Below, piece by piece: positions 43,435-50,991 of a DNA stretch of 64,000 nucleotides. The DNA comes from Thiodubiliella sp900128405 (GTDB lineage: Bacteria; Pseudomonadota; Gammaproteobacteria; PS1; Pseudothioglobaceae). The notes beneath the pieces are model-generated. The model saw nothing but the letters and a program-made list of their open reading frames with translations. It was not told the DNA's origin and searched no databases. Position 1 is the first letter of the stretch, and each line of letters opens with the position of its first letter. The DNA is taken from the NCBI GenBank assembly GCA_963682085.1, contig OY821614.1, positions 868,001-932,000 on the forward strand, read 5' to 3'. The translations under genes were made by a program, and so were the position numbers.

Positions 43435-43731
43435 TTAAATATTAATATAAATTTTATTATTTTCTTGTTTAACAGGATAAACACGCAAATCATCAACATC
43501 CACTTGCGAACTGTTTCCCGTGGTCAAATCAAAGCTAAACCCATGTAACGAACATTTAATTCGATTGCCTTTTAAGCAACCCAGCGTTAATTCAATGTCC
43601 TCGTGGGGGCATTGATTATCCGCCGCATACAATAAGCCGTTATTGAGTGTTACAAATACTTTGTTACCTTCAACTGTTGCTTTTAACATAGTGCCTTCTT
43701 TGGGCGTAGAATCTAGCGCCTTTACCCACAT
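43435..43731 (-). CDS. Rieske [2Fe-2S] ferredoxin (NirD-like)
   Basis: 98 aa from ATG at 43731, preceded by GGAG and sharing one base with the upstream stop (TAATG). Both cluster motifs are intact: C41-P-H43 and C60-S-L-H63. This size is typical of NirD or of dioxygenase ferredoxins. The window has nirB without nirD in its operon, so this could serve nitrite reductase in trans, but it is 7 kb away with different neighbours; a role with the TrpD2-like protein is equally possible. Confidence 0.85.
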   Translation of the reverse strand: MWVKALDSTPKEGTMLKATVEGNKVFVTLNNGLLYAADNQCPHEDIELTLGCLKGNRIKCSLHGFSFDLTTGNSSQVDVDDLRVYPVKQENNKIYINI

Positions 43732-44336
43732 TAAAAGAAACTCCAAACGCTGTTTTTATCCAATTGTGCAGAGCATAGTGTTAATTGTCGCTGGTATCGT
43801 TTGGCATTACTGGCTACTTTTTTAGCAACCCTTTTAAGCCAAGGTTTGCTGTTATGCGTTTTGCGATTAAAGCCACCATGTCCTTCATGATAAGCAAGAT
43901 ACTGGTAATAAGCATCTGATTTAGCAATGCCAGAAAGTTTACTGGATTTATTCAAATACCAGCCCACAAAATCTATAGAATCGGCAAAATCACCACGATC
44001 GGCATCAGGATTACCTGTGCTTTGTTGATACCAGTCCCAAGTTGCATCTACTGCCTGTGAAAAACCATAAGCACTGGTTGGTCTAGACCACGGCACAATG
44101 CCAAATAATTTACTCCTTGGGGGTTGTGCGTCTGACTTAAAATTTGACTCTTGATACATAATTGCTAATTGCACATGCATAGGCACGCCATATTTTTTCT
44201 CACTGGCTTTAACTGCTTGATACCAACTAACTTCTTCATCTAACAAATGACAGATGTTATTTACTGTTATCGCAGGCGTTGAAAAACACCCAAAAAGTAT
44301 CAATGAAAGCAAGGCAACAAATAGCAATTTTTTCAT
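43731..44336 (-). CDS. Lytic transglycosylase lipoprotein (SLT domain)
   Basis: 201 aa. The lipoprotein signal peptide ends in LFGC, with lipidated Cys17. The SLT domain has catalytic E63 in IMYQESNFKSDA, then SAYGFSQAVDATW and LAYHEGHGGFNR. It cleaves peptidoglycan glycan strands from the periplasmic side of a membrane. It overlaps the upstream cold-shock gene by one base and the downstream Rieske gene by one base, so a mixed-function operon is evident. Confidence 0.88.
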   Translation of the reverse strand: MKKLLFVALLSLILFGCFSTPAITVNNICHLLDEEVSWYQAVKASEKKYGVPMHVQLAIMYQESNFKSDAQPPRSKLFGIVPWSRPTSAYGFSQAVDATWDWYQQSTGNPDADRGDFADSIDFVGWYLNKSSKLSGIAKSDAYYQYLAYHEGHGGFNRKTHNSKPWLKRVAKKVASNAKRYQRQLTLCSAQLDKNSVWSFF

Positions 44337-44650
44337 TAACTGAATACTTTGTAAATAACTGCAATTTGAGTAATAAATAAAATAGCAAACATAGTCTTTA
44401 CTGTGCCATTTGATAACGGCTTAGACTTAGAAGCGAAGATTTTAGTATTTTTTTCTAAAGCAACATGCAATGCCACCCAGCCTTTTTCAGAATTTTCAGC
44501 ATTGAAAACAACACGCGCACCTACCTTTAAACGAGACTGATTAAAAACATTTTTTTGATGCACAAAATATTTCTCACCATCATCACCTGCAATAAACCCA
44601 TAACCCTTAGTGCCAAACTGAGCAACTTTACCTTTCATTTTCTTTTCCAT
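44336..44650 (-). CDS. Cold-shock-domain protein with C-terminal membrane helix
   Basis: 104 aa. The N-terminal OB-fold resembles CspA: MKGKVAQFGTKGYGFIAGDD and YFVHQKNV, i.e. RNP1-like KGYGFI and RNP2-like YFVHQ. A linker and a single C-terminal helix (residues ~84-101, MFAILFITQIAVIYKVF) follow. Such CSD-TM proteins (some annotated DUF1294) are rarer than soluble cold-shock proteins and may bind RNA at the membrane. It lies 9 bp after tpm. Confidence 0.8.
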   Translation of the reverse strand: MEKKMKGKVAQFGTKGYGFIAGDDGEKYFVHQKNVFNQSRLKVGARVVFNAENSEKGWVALHVALEKNTKIFASKSKPLSNGTVKTMFAILFITQIAVIYKVFS

Positions 44651-44659
44651 TTTTTCCTT

Positions 44660-45307
44660 TTATTTTTTACGCAAACAATATGTTGCTTTTTCAACAAAAT
44701 CAACCTTCGCTTTTTGAAACTTAGGTTCATTCTTAATGTCATCAAAACACTGCAACTGTTGACACTCAAATCCCAAAAAAAGTGAATTTACTTCCGCTTC
44801 ACTTACCGAAAAAGGAGGCCCGTCTATCTGTGATTGCGGGTAATTTAGTGTCAACAACAATACCCGACAGCCATTTAATATTATAGTATGCAAATGCTGT
44901 GCATATTTTACCCTCAAATCCGCAGGCAATGCAATTAACGACCCTCTATCATATACAGCGTCAACTTCACTTAAATGACTGGCATCAAGATCAAAATAAT
45001 CACCACAAAAAATACGGATATTATCTGCATTATAAACACTAAATTTCTCGGCTTTCTGCACAGTGTATGCCATCGCATTTTCGTTAAAAAAAGCCTCAAT
45101 TGCCAAAACGCTTAACTCTACAGCAACCACTTTATAACCTTGTTTTAACAAATATATCATATCGTAACTTTTACCACACAATGGCACAAACACTGTCCCG
45201 CCTACTTGTAATTTCAAACTGTCAATAAATTCCACTAGTTTGCTATTCGTTACCTCTTTGTGCCAACCTGTTTCTCCATTTTTCCAACGCTGTATCCAAT
45301 CTGTCAT
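44660..45307 (-). CDS. tpm: Thiopurine S-methyltransferase family protein
   Basis: 215 aa. It opens WIQRWKNGETGWHKEVTN and has the SAM-binding VFVPLCGKSYDMIYLLKQGY near residues 39-58, AVYDRGSLIALP near 118 and PPFSVSEAEV near 164, all TPMT signatures. Bacterial TPMTs methylate selenium, tellurium or thiol compounds using SAM. The length is normal. It is divergent from the thioredoxin-like gene, sharing a 42-bp intergenic region. Confidence 0.92.
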   Translation of the reverse strand: MTDWIQRWKNGETGWHKEVTNSKLVEFIDSLKLQVGGTVFVPLCGKSYDMIYLLKQGYKVVAVELSVLAIEAFFNENAMAYTVQKAEKFSVYNADNIRIFCGDYFDLDASHLSEVDAVYDRGSLIALPADLRVKYAQHLHTIILNGCRVLLLTLNYPQSQIDGPPFSVSEAEVNSLFLGFECQQLQCFDDIKNEPKFQKAKVDFVEKATYCLRKK

Positions 45308-45349
45308 CGTTATTTTCCTTAGTGATTATTATCCTTTATAATATGTAAT

Positions 45350-45850
45350 ATGAATATTAAGAGACCTTCCCGTAAAACCCTTATGCAATTTATGATGGTT
45401 ATTTTAGCCGTTTTTGTTGTTCGTGCGTGGCAACAACAAGATTTAACTACTGGCATGGTGCCAAGTTTCACCTCCAAAACTTTAAGTGGTGCAACCATTA
45501 ATAGCAAACCTTTGCCCAATCAAGCCGTGCTAATACATTTTTGGGCAACTTGGTGTAGCATTTGTGCACTTGAAAATGACAACATTCAGGCACTAGGCAA
45601 AGATCACAAAGTGCTTAATATTGCCATGCAATCAGGCACAGATGCTGAGTTAATAAAGTATGCCAATAAACACAATATGCGTCTTGATAATATCATTAAT
45701 GACAATTCTGGTTATTTGGCTAAGTTATTTGGTGTGCATGCCACACCAAGTAGCTTTTTCATCAACCCTGAAGGTCGTATTCAGTTTGTTGAAGTGGGCT
45801 ATGTAACAACACTTGGCTATAAAATGCGACTCTGGTGGACTGGCTTATAA
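45350..45850 (+). CDS. Thioredoxin-fold protein disulfide oxidoreductase (TlpA/ScsD-like)
   Basis: 166 aa. An N-terminal membrane anchor (residues ~10-24) precedes a periplasmic thioredoxin domain with CSIC in the context FWATWCSICALEN, near residues 69-72. The cis-Pro region HATPSSFFINPEGRI and the final GYVTTLGYKMRLWW resemble ScsD. It probably handles periplasmic disulfides, separate from CcmG (CVTC) at 2266-2790. It is followed by a MITE-like repeat. Confidence 0.85.
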   Translation: MNIKRPSRKTLMQFMMVILAVFVVRAWQQQDLTTGMVPSFTSKTLSGATINSKPLPNQAVLIHFWATWCSICALENDNIQALGKDHKVLNIAMQSGTDAELIKYANKHNMRLDNIINDNSGYLAKLFGVHATPSSFFINPEGRIQFVEVGYVTTLGYKMRLWWTGL

Positions 45851-45967
45851 GAGGCTTTTGTGTAAATTATGAACAATCATCAAAAATTCACTTTTCACCT
45901 ACTTGGTAACTTTTCTAGCGACATCCAGCAGCCCTATTTTACTAATCTATTGACACAGAGGTTTCTA
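45851..45967. repeat. MITE-like repeat between thioredoxin-like gene and ung
   Basis: The left end GAGGCTTTTGTGTAAATTATG and an inner CAATCATCAAAAATTCA match the complete element in inverse order. The right end (ACAGAGGTTTCT) is diverged and abuts the ung start. Confidence 0.5.
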
Positions 45968-46620
45968 TGATTAAAAAATGGCACCCCCAAATTACCACTT
46001 TATTAGCAAGTAAATCCGCACAAAACCTAAGAACTTTTCTACAACAACAAAAACAAGCCAATAAAACCATCTTCCCTCACTCTGACAATTGGTTTAAGGC
46101 CTTTGAATTAACGCCATTTAATGAAGTTAAGGTAGTGATTTTGGGGCAAGACCCCTACCATGGCGATGGGCAAGCACATGGCCTAAGTTTTTCTGTGCCT
46201 AATGGCGTGGCAATACCCTCTTCTCTGAGAAATATTTACAAAGAATTGACATTAGACCTCAATATTGAGCCTCATACCAGTGGCAATCTTGAACGCTGGG
46301 CAACGCAAGGCGTGTTGTTACTCAACAGTGCTTTAACCGTAGAAAAAAACGCCCCCAGTTCTCACGCAAAATCAGGCTGGATAGACTTTACCGATGGGAT
46401 TATTGACATTATCAGTGCACAAAAACAACAGGTGGTATTTTTATTATGGGGCGCGTATGCCCAGCAAAAAATAGCACTGATTGACCCAGATAAACACTTG
46501 ATATTAAGTGCCACTCACCCTTCTCCTTTCTCAGCACACAAAGGCTTTTTTGGCTGTAAACATTTTTCTAAAACCAACGAATACCTTAAAACGCACCATC
46601 AAAAAACAATAAACTGGTGA
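45967..46620 (+). CDS. ung: Uracil-DNA glycosylase
   Basis: 217 aa. The water-activating loop is GQDPYHGDGQAHGLSFSVP near residues 60-78, WATQGVLLLNSALTV near 116 and the DNA-intercalation loop HPSPFSAHKGFFG near 187-199. It removes uracil from DNA to start base-excision repair. The length is normal. The stop TGA overlaps the possible GTG start of pdxB. Confidence 0.97.
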   Translation: MIKKWHPQITTLLASKSAQNLRTFLQQQKQANKTIFPHSDNWFKAFELTPFNEVKVVILGQDPYHGDGQAHGLSFSVPNGVAIPSSLRNIYKELTLDLNIEPHTSGNLERWATQGVLLLNSALTVEKNAPSSHAKSGWIDFTDGIIDIISAQKQQVVFLLWGAYAQQKIALIDPDKHLILSATHPSPFSAHKGFFGCKHFSKTNEYLKTHHQKTINW

Positions 46621-46622
46621 AA

Positions 46623-47660
46623 ATGAAGTTAATAATAGATGACGCATGTTATGCATACGAAAAAATATTTGGTGATTTTGGTAACATTACCCCCATGGCT
46701 GGGCGTGATATTAACGCCAATTCTGTAAAAAATGCCGATGTGCTTATTGTGCGTTCTCGCACTCGTGTTGATGAAAAACTACTGGCAGGATCTTGCATTA
46801 AGTTTGTAGGCTCAACAGTGGCTGGATTAGATCATATTGACCAGAATTATCTAAAAGACAATAATATTGCATTTTTTTCAGCCCAAGGTTGTAACGCCAT
46901 GGCAGTGGCAGAATTTGTCATCAGTGCCATTGTCAATCTGGCAGACAAACACAGTTTTGATTATCGCAATAAAACCCTAGGCATTATTGGTGTTGGCAAT
47001 GTTGGCTCAAGGCTTGCCGCTAAAGCCGAATTATTAGGCATTAAAACCCTACTAAATGACCCGCCACGACAAGACCAAGAGGATTTACCTCATTTTGTAG
47101 ATTTAAACAGTGCATTAAGTGCAGATATAGTGTCATTCCACACGCCACTTTCGTTTGATGGAAAACACCCTTCTTATCAATTATTAAATGAAAATAATTT
47201 TCATCATATTAGCAAAAAAACCATCCTTTTTAATGCCGCACGAGGTGGTGTTATCAAGGAGGAAATTTGGCAAAAAACCAGCACACTTGAAAATATCATT
47301 GACTGCTGGGAAAATGAACCCAATATCAATCAAACACTACAAAAAAATGCGTATTGGGCAACACCACACATCGCTGGACATTCAGTTGACGCTAAATTTA
47401 TGGGCAGTTTTATGGTGTATCAAGCATTATGTGATTTTTTAAACATAACACGAGACGAAGATATCAAACATTTAATTAATCCCGGTAGCCTATCTGTTAA
47501 CCAAAAAAATTTAAAAGACACTCTAACTGAAATCTATGATTTTCAACAAGACACAAACGCCATTCAAAACCTCAACAATTTTGAAACCTATCGCCGAAAC
47601 TACCCTATTCGCTATGAATGGCATCATTACCACAGTCAAACCAAATTACCAATGGCTTAA
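46623..47660 (+). CDS. pdxB: Erythronate-4-phosphate dehydrogenase PdxB
   Basis: 345 aa from ATG at 46623; a GTG two codons earlier overlaps the ung stop and is an alternative. The D-2-hydroxyacid dehydrogenase fold has DVLIVRSRTRVDEKLL, VGSTVAGLDHID, the nucleotide loop GIIGVGNVGSRLAAKAE and catalytic arginine in NAARGGVI. A catalytic His lies in ATPHIAGHS. It carries out the second step of the DXP-dependent pyridoxal phosphate pathway. The C-terminal PdxB dimerisation part is present. Confidence 0.92.
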   Translation: MKLIIDDACYAYEKIFGDFGNITPMAGRDINANSVKNADVLIVRSRTRVDEKLLAGSCIKFVGSTVAGLDHIDQNYLKDNNIAFFSAQGCNAMAVAEFVISAIVNLADKHSFDYRNKTLGIIGVGNVGSRLAAKAELLGIKTLLNDPPRQDQEDLPHFVDLNSALSADIVSFHTPLSFDGKHPSYQLLNENNFHHISKKTILFNAARGGVIKEEIWQKTSTLENIIDCWENEPNINQTLQKNAYWATPHIAGHSVDAKFMGSFMVYQALCDFLNITRDEDIKHLINPGSLSVNQKNLKDTLTEIYDFQQDTNAIQNLNNFETYRRNYPIRYEWHHYHSQTKLPMA

Positions 47661-47714
47661 CTGGTTTGTTACACATACCCATAAGAAAACAATTTGATTT
47701 TAATCTCTTTATTT

Positions 47715-47794
47715 TTGATAGGGTAAATTCAATTTTTGTCAAATGGGTAAAAAGTGGATTTTTGATAATTATTCATATTTATGCAAAGGTCTCA
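47715..47794. repeat. MITE-like repeat between pdxB and kinase gene
   Basis: The right terminus TTCATATTTATGCAAAGGTCTC (47772-47793) is identical to that of the complete element at 1516-1589. The inner TTTTTGATAATTA also matches; the left end is diverged. It separates convergent genes. Confidence 0.65.
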
Positions 47795-47810
47795 AATAAC
47801 CTATTTTTTT

Positions 47811-49508
47811 CTAACGAACCAATAATAACAATAAAACAATATTGAGTGAAAACGATAAGGCGATTAACAAGCGATAGGTTTTTGATACAACTTCGGGCTT
47901 AAGCACTTCTTTTGTGTTGAATAATGCCTGATTGGGATGTGACAAATCATACAAAAATTCACTCAACACTTCATAGCGTTCTGCTTTGTTTAAACAACAG
48001 GCTTTTTGCACTGCACCATCAATCCAAATCGGCACATGAGGGTCGCATCTGAGGATAGAGTTATACGACAACTTAGATACTTTTTTATCCGTCAAATTCT
48101 TGTCCAATTTATCTTCATAAGGCAAACAACCTGCCAACATTTCATACACAATCACACCTAAACTAAACTGGTCTGATGCTTGCGATACTTCATCTTGCAA
48201 AATTACCTCAGGGGCGGTATAACCTTGTGTGCCTTGATTATTTTTGGTGTGAATGGGGCTTACCAATTCCACTACCCCTGCGATTTTGGCAGAACCGAAA
48301 TCAATCAATTTGATTTGTCCAATTTTATCTATCATGATATTTTCTGGCTTTAAATCACAATGTAGCATTTCTTGCCTGTGAAATGCTCTAATACCGCTAA
48401 CAATTTGCTTGACAATACTTAGCACAACATTCATATCTGGTGATGGATTTTCATCTATCCATTGTCTGAGCGTTTGCCCTTTAATGTATTCCATTGCATA
48501 CGCAAGGAATTTATCTTGTGCATTAGATTTATGAATTTTAACCACATTTGGACTTTGAATACGCTGCCCAACCCACTGTTCATACATAAAATATTGTAAA
48601 TATTGAGTGTCGTCTTCAAAATTAACTGAAGGTGTTTTTAGTGCAACCAATTCCCCTGTAGCAATATTTTTTGCCAAATACAATTGAATTTTTGCACTAG
48701 ACACCAGCAACGACTCTACCTCAAAGCCGTTAATTTTCATCCCTTTTTCCAAATCAGGTGGCACTGGTTTTTGGGTTAATTCATCAAAGGCTTCATCTAA
48801 ATTTTTTTCAGGCAATTGCTCCACTTGGCAAATCATTGCCGAAATATTATCCTGAGACCCAGCTTCCATGGCTTTTTCAACCAAATCTTTGCAATTGGAT
48901 TTTTCCCTTAAACACGCCTGTAAAGTTTCCTTGTTTAGCACATCATGCACACCATCGGTGGTCAATAAAAACAAATCTTGTGCCTGCATATCAAAAGTTT
49001 GGTAGTCCACACTAACTCTTAAATCAAAGCCAATTGCCCTTGAGAGATAAGTTTTTTTCTTATTAACATTTAACACATGGTCTTTGGTCAACTGCGTTAA
49101 TTTGCCATGACGGTAGCGATAAATACGAGAATCGCCCACATGAAAAATATGTGCCGTATTGGATTTGGCGATAAAAACACTGAGTGTTGATAGCATTGAA
49201 GATTCTTCACCTGCACGAGCAGATTGTGAATGTAGCCAATTATTAAGCGCTGAAATTACTTTAACCGCTGCATGCTCTGTACTCCAAGAATCGGGCGTTG
49301 AATAATAATCACTCAAAAAACCTTTTACACAACAACTGCTCGCCTCAGATGCTCTATCACAAGCACTAACACCATCTGCCATAACGCTGGTAATGCCTTT
49401 GTATTCTAAGGCTTGATTGTCTGGCATATAATAAGCACAGGCATCTTGATTTTCAGGCTTGATGCCTGCGATAGAATGAAAATGAACGGTAACTTTCAGT
49501 TGTTTCAT
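47811..49508 (-). CDS. Fused PP2C phosphatase and Ser/Thr protein kinase of the nitrate assimilation operon
   Basis: 565 aa. The N-terminal PP2C domain (residues ~1-235) has MADGVSACDRASEASS, HVGDSRIYRY and LLTTDGVHDVL metal-binding motifs. The kinase domain (~255-520) has HCDLKPENIM and DFGSAK with APEVI. A C-terminal helix (LLIALSFSLNIVLLLLLV) anchors it. The same fused protein sits between nirB and the nitrate transporter in Pseudomonas-type nas operons, which suggests a control function over uptake or reduction; targets are unknown. It begins one base after narK. Confidence 0.88.
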   Translation of the reverse strand: MKQLKVTVHFHSIAGIKPENQDACAYYMPDNQALEYKGITSVMADGVSACDRASEASSCCVKGFLSDYYSTPDSWSTEHAAVKVISALNNWLHSQSARAGEESSMLSTLSVFIAKSNTAHIFHVGDSRIYRYRHGKLTQLTKDHVLNVNKKKTYLSRAIGFDLRVSVDYQTFDMQAQDLFLLTTDGVHDVLNKETLQACLREKSNCKDLVEKAMEAGSQDNISAMICQVEQLPEKNLDEAFDELTQKPVPPDLEKGMKINGFEVESLLVSSAKIQLYLAKNIATGELVALKTPSVNFEDDTQYLQYFMYEQWVGQRIQSPNVVKIHKSNAQDKFLAYAMEYIKGQTLRQWIDENPSPDMNVVLSIVKQIVSGIRAFHRQEMLHCDLKPENIMIDKIGQIKLIDFGSAKIAGVVELVSPIHTKNNQGTQGYTAPEVILQDEVSQASDQFSLGVIVYEMLAGCLPYEDKLDKNLTDKKVSKLSYNSILRCDPHVPIWIDGAVQKACCLNKAERYEVLSEFLYDLSHPNQALFNTKEVLKPEVVSKTYRLLIALSFSLNIVLLLLLVR

Positions 49509-49509
49509 A

Positions 49510-50976
49510 TTAATTTAACTTGATTATTTCAACTGTGCCATCATCTAAAATTTCTGTCATATGTCCTTTTGGTTCTTCCAAGAAAATCACAATCAATATT
49601 AACACAATGCCACTAACAACGCCAATTAACATAAAAAATTGGTCGTAATCTACCAAGGAATTCACCGTTAAAAACATCACTGCACCCACATTGCCAAATG
49701 CACCTGCCATACCTGCAATCTGCCCAGTTAAACGCCTTTGAATAAGTGGCACCATTGCAAATATAGCACCTGATCCTGCCTTAGAAAAGATACCGCCTGC
49801 AATGGTTAGTGCAATCACTGGGTAAATTGACCAACTTCTATCCACTGTGCCTAAGGCTAGAAAACTCAAGGTAACACCCGTAAAAACCACCATTAAAATG
49901 AGTTTTCTACCATATTTATCACTCAAATAACCACCACCCGGTCGTGCAAATAGATTGATAAATGGATAAACACCTGCCAATAATGCCGCCGTGATTTTGG
50001 GCAATTCAAACCAGTCAACATAGAACATAGCAAGAATTGAAACCACTGCTAATTCTGTGCCAAAAGTGACCAAATAAGCCCAGTCTAAAATAGCAACTTG
50101 CTTAAATTTATATCGGTGTTGTTTTGGCACACCAGCCTTTAAATGCTCAGCATTCAATTGCCAAGTTTTCAACACTTGAAAAGCAAATATAATAACCAAT
50201 GTTACATAAACGCTAATCTCTACAGTTGATGAAATCATCCCCATTGCTTTAGGTGATAACTTCCATGTTAACAACGATAAAGCAAGATATAACGGTATGT
50301 TCATTACAATATAAAGTGCCAAATCTGCATAACTGCTCACTTCCATTGCACCTGATTTTTTCGGTTTAAAATAGGTAGAGCCTTTTGGTGTATTGGTTAC
50401 ATTAAAATAATAAAAAATACCATACGCAATCGCCACAAGACTGGCTATAGTAATAGCATAACGCCAGCCATCAATATCACCAAAACTACTGGCAATAAAA
50501 GGCAAAGTAACCGCTGCACCAGCTGAGCCAAAATTACCCCAACCCCCATAAATGCCTTGGGCAACACCTGTTTGCTTCGCTGGAAACCATTCAGAAATCA
50601 ATCGAATGCCGACCACAAAACCAGCACCAATAAAGCCCGATAAAAATCGCAATAAAGCCAGTTGTTCATAAGTTTGCATCCAACTAAAAGCAATAGATAT
50701 CAGCCCACCTAACACCAAAATAGAAGTAAACATAATTCTAGGGCCGAATTTATCCACCAACATCCCAACCACAATTCTAGAGGGAATCGTCATTGCCACA
50801 TTCAAAATCAGCAACACTTTGGCTTGCTGTTCGCTCAGTCCTAACGCATCACGAATAAAGGGCATCATTGGCCCAAGACTGAGCCATACCATAAATGACA
50901 TAAAAAAAGCAAACCAAGTCAGATGTAAAATCCGATATTTACCCTTAAATGAAAATAAATTTAATTTGTCTTTCAT
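49510..50976 (-). CDS. nasA: Nitrate/nitrite transporter, NarK/NasA family (MFS)
   Basis: 488 aa with about twelve membrane helices. The NNP-family signatures are seen: GWGNFGSAGAAVTLPFIA near residue 145 and GSGAIFAMVPLIQRRLTGQI, followed by GAFGNVGAVMF, near residue 385. It imports nitrate or exchanges nitrite. It lies between nirB and the kinase gene with spacings of 15 and 1 bp, so the operon is nirB-nasA-kinase. No nitrate reductase gene is within the window. Confidence 0.93.
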   Translation of the reverse strand: MKDKLNLFSFKGKYRILHLTWFAFFMSFMVWLSLGPMMPFIRDALGLSEQQAKVLLILNVAMTIPSRIVVGMLVDKFGPRIMFTSILVLGGLISIAFSWMQTYEQLALLRFLSGFIGAGFVVGIRLISEWFPAKQTGVAQGIYGGWGNFGSAGAAVTLPFIASSFGDIDGWRYAITIASLVAIAYGIFYYFNVTNTPKGSTYFKPKKSGAMEVSSYADLALYIVMNIPLYLALSLLTWKLSPKAMGMISSTVEISVYVTLVIIFAFQVLKTWQLNAEHLKAGVPKQHRYKFKQVAILDWAYLVTFGTELAVVSILAMFYVDWFELPKITAALLAGVYPFINLFARPGGGYLSDKYGRKLILMVVFTGVTLSFLALGTVDRSWSIYPVIALTIAGGIFSKAGSGAIFAMVPLIQRRLTGQIAGMAGAFGNVGAVMFLTVNSLVDYDQFFMLIGVVSGIVLILIVIFLEEPKGHMTEILDDGTVEIIKLN

Positions 50977-50991
50977 TGTTTTTTCCTTAAG

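Noticed and set aside
43431..43499. Longer N-terminus for the TrpD2-like gene
   Set aside because: The added 23 residues overlap the end of the Rieske gene, are hydrophobic and unlike the family; ATG at 43430 gives the expected start.
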